Assembly (NCBI GenBank): GCA_963763485.1
Contig: CAVXOW010000006.1
Span: forward strand, 930,001 to 994,000
Origin: CAWCKS01 sp963763485
GTDB taxonomy: Bacteria; Pseudomonadota; Alphaproteobacteria; Rhizobiales; Xanthobacteraceae
Length of the DNA: 64,000 nucleotides
Direction: 5' to 3'
The translations under genes and the position numbers were made by a program. This document shows positions 62,088 to 64,000 of the stretch, piece by piece. Numbering within the stretch: the stretch's first letter is position 1; every line of letters starts with the position of its first letter. A model generated the notes under the pieces. That model ran no database searches. It was not told the DNA's origin and saw only the letters and a program-made list of their open reading frames with translations.

Positions 62088-63902
62088 TTACTCCGCGGCG
62101 ACAATGCCCTCGCCGGCCAGGCCGCCGAGCTCAACCACCTGCCGCTCGAACAGCCCGCGATAGATGCCGCCGGCCCGCCGCGACAGCGTCACGTGGGTAC
62201 CCTCCTCGACGACCTCGCCGCCGTCGAACACCAGGATGCGATCGAGCGCGCGCACCGTCGACAGCCGGTGCGCGATGATGATCGCGGTGCGGCCGACCAT
62301 CAGGCGCTGCATCGCCTCCTGGATCAGCGCTTCCGATTCCGAATCGAGACTCGAGGTCGCCTCGTCCAGAATCAGGATCGGCGCGTCGGCGAGGAAGGCG
62401 CGCGCCAGCGCGACGCGCTGCCGCTCGCCGCCCGACAGCTTGATGCCGCGCTCGCCGACCAGCGTGCCATAGCCGTTCGGCAGCTGCGCGATGAAGTCGT
62501 GCGCGTTGGCGAGCCGCGCCGCTTCGACGATCGCGTCCATGCGAGCGCCAGGCCGCGCGTAGGCGATGTTCTCGGCGAGCGAGCGGTGGAACAGGATCGG
62601 CTCCTGCTGCACGATCGCGATCTGGCTGCGCAGCGACTGCTGCGTCGCATGAGCGACGTCCTGGCCGTCGATCAGGATGCGTCCGCCCGTGACGTCGTGC
62701 AGGCGCTGGATCAGCTTGACGAACGTCGTCTTGCCCGAGCCCGAGCGTCCGACGAGGCCGACCCGCTCGCCGGCGCGGATCTCGACCGAGAGCCCGTCAT
62801 AGAGCGGCGTGTCGTGGCCGCGATAGTGGAAGACCACGTTGTCGAACACGATCTGGCCGCCGCCGACCTTGATCGGCGCGGCATCGGGTGCGTCGGCAAT
62901 GCCGATGTCCTCGTCATGGATCGCGACCAGCTCCTCCATGTCGTTGACCGAGCGCTGCAGGTTGTTGACGTGCATGCCGACGTCGCGCAGGTAGCCGTGG
63001 ATGACGAAGTAGCTCGTCAGCACATAAGTCACATCGCCCGGCGACGCCTGACCGGCAAGCCATAGCCACAGCGCCCCGCCGATGATCGAGGCGCGCATGC
63101 ACAACAGCACTGCGAGCTGGATCGTCGAGGTGGTGGTGAAGCGCATCCAGGTGCGCCGCACGCGCTTGCGCCACTTGCCGATGACGCGGCTGAGCCGTGC
63201 GTCCTCGCGATCTTCCGAGCCGAACGATTTGACCACCGGATTGCAGGTCAGGGCGTCGGCCAGCGTGCCGCCGACGCGGGTGTCCCACGCATTCGACAGC
63301 CGCGCCGCCGGCGCGATGAAGCCGGTCGAGAAGAACACGGTCATCGCGACATAGGTCACCGCGCCCGCCGCGATCGCGAACCCCAGCACCGGCCAGTGCA
63401 GGCCGAGCAGGATCATCGAGCCCGACAGCACCGAGAACGACGGCAGCAACGCGAGCAGCAGCGTGTCGTTGAGCAGGTCGAGCGCCCACATGCCGCGCGT
63501 CACCTTGCGCACGGTCGAGCCGGCGAAGGTGTTGGCGTGCCAGTCGGTCGAGAAGCGCTGCACCCGGTGAAACGCCTCGCTCGCGATATCCGACATCATT
63601 TTCAGCGTGAAGGGAATGATGCCGGAGAAGGCGACCTGGCGCATCAAAAGGTGCACGAGGCCGAGCGCGATCATCGAGACGAAGGCTGTAAACGCGGCGT
63701 GGCGCGCGGCGTCGCTGATGCCCGACGTCACCGCATCGACCAGGCGGCCGGCGAACAACGGCATGAAGATGTCGGCCATGGTCGCGCCGAGCATGCTCGC
63801 GGCGATGCCGGCGCACAGCCAGGGCTGGCGCATCCAGTGGGTGAAGACAAACGGCAACACCGTGCGGATCGCGACGGGGCGCCTCTTGAAGACTTCGGTC
63901 AT
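62088..63902 (-). CDS. ABC transporter, fused membrane and ATPase domains
   Basis: A 604-residue half-exporter that would work as a dimer. Six-helix membrane domain at about 20-310, then the ATPase domain with Walker A G-R-S-G-S-G-K-T-T, Q-loop, signature L-S-G-G-E-R-Q-R and Walker B I-L-I-L-D-E-A-T-S-S. MsbA/multidrug-type family; the cargo could be lipid or drug and cannot be told. ATG 63902 (M-T-E-V-F-K-R-R) is preferred, with ATG 63956 and 63977 as alternatives. Confidence 0.88.
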   Translation of the reverse strand: MTEVFKRRPVAIRTVLPFVFTHWMRQPWLCAGIAASMLGATMADIFMPLFAGRLVDAVTSGISDAARHAAFTAFVSMIALGLVHLLMRQVAFSGIIPFTLKMMSDIASEAFHRVQRFSTDWHANTFAGSTVRKVTRGMWALDLLNDTLLLALLPSFSVLSGSMILLGLHWPVLGFAIAAGAVTYVAMTVFFSTGFIAPAARLSNAWDTRVGGTLADALTCNPVVKSFGSEDREDARLSRVIGKWRKRVRRTWMRFTTTSTIQLAVLLCMRASIIGGALWLWLAGQASPGDVTYVLTSYFVIHGYLRDVGMHVNNLQRSVNDMEELVAIHDEDIGIADAPDAAPIKVGGGQIVFDNVVFHYRGHDTPLYDGLSVEIRAGERVGLVGRSGSGKTTFVKLIQRLHDVTGGRILIDGQDVAHATQQSLRSQIAIVQQEPILFHRSLAENIAYARPGARMDAIVEAARLANAHDFIAQLPNGYGTLVGERGIKLSGGERQRVALARAFLADAPILILDEATSSLDSESEALIQEAMQRLMVGRTAIIIAHRLSTVRALDRILVFDGGEVVEEGTHVTLSRRAGGIYRGLFERQVVELGGLAGEGIVAAE

Positions 63903-64000
63903 GGCAGTGTCCGGCGGCGCAAGCGCGCTTCTAGCCGGCTCCATCAGGTGAGACATGACGAAGGCACGTGCCCTCAAAACGTCTCTGGCGATTTTCGAAG

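Overview
The window comes from a high-GC alphaproteobacterium, most probably a Bradyrhizobium/Rhodopseudomonas-type member of the Nitrobacteraceae. The evidence is the order of the division and cell-wall genes, FtsZ with a long Ala/Pro-rich linker, families typical of that group (DUF4169, DUF6455, DUF1328), FixK/FNR-type boxes, and several families of short palindromic intergenic repeats. No species can be named from sequence alone.

Layout. 1-8.1 kb: a DUF4169/ribbon-helix-helix pair, a large AsmA-like gene split by frameshifts, a PEBP-like secreted protein, an IS30-family element sitting inside a palindromic repeat, an FAD-linked oxidase, a thioesterase and a DUF1328 protein. 8.3-21.5 kb: a UvrD/PcrA helicase interrupted by a palindromic element, small proteins, a YkuD L,D-transpeptidase, a membrane-fused spermidine-synthase-like protein, a PYROXD2-like oxidoreductase, PrmA and aminopeptidase P. 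21.6-58 kb, nearly all on the minus strand: an extended dcw cluster. In transcription order from the right it reads rsmH-ftsL-ftsI-murE-murF-mraY-murD, then a 10.5-kb insertion, then ftsW-murG-murC-murB-ddlB-ftsQ-ftsA-ftsZ-lpxC-bamD-recN-ligA. 58-64 kb: an AmiD-type amidase, the RNase P RNA gene with its terminator, a Sel1-repeat protein, a DUF35/thiolase pair and an ABC exporter.

The most interesting part is the insertion between ftsW and murD (about 38.4-48.9 kb). It encodes a Cyc2-like fusion of a monohaem cytochrome to an outer-membrane barrel, a second outer-membrane barrel, three dihaem c4-type cytochromes, a Tat-exported high-potential iron-sulfur protein (HiPIP), a secreted protein made of exactly seven 55-residue repeats, a Gly-Tyr repeat membrane peptide, a haemerythrin-like protein and two universal stress proteins. 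Four sites resembling FixK/FNR boxes (TTGA-N6-TCAA) lie in its promoter regions. Taken together this looks like an oxygen-regulated module moving electrons between the outer membrane and the periplasm, similar in parts list to the Cyc2/Cyc1/HiPIP chains of iron-oxidising bacteria. That function is an inference.

A caution on quality: at least a dozen genes, including the essential lpxC, ftsZ, murB and murC, carry single-base frameshifts, nearly all of them one extra base. Since cells could not live with all of these, most are probably sequencing or assembly errors, and gene products here are described as if corrected.
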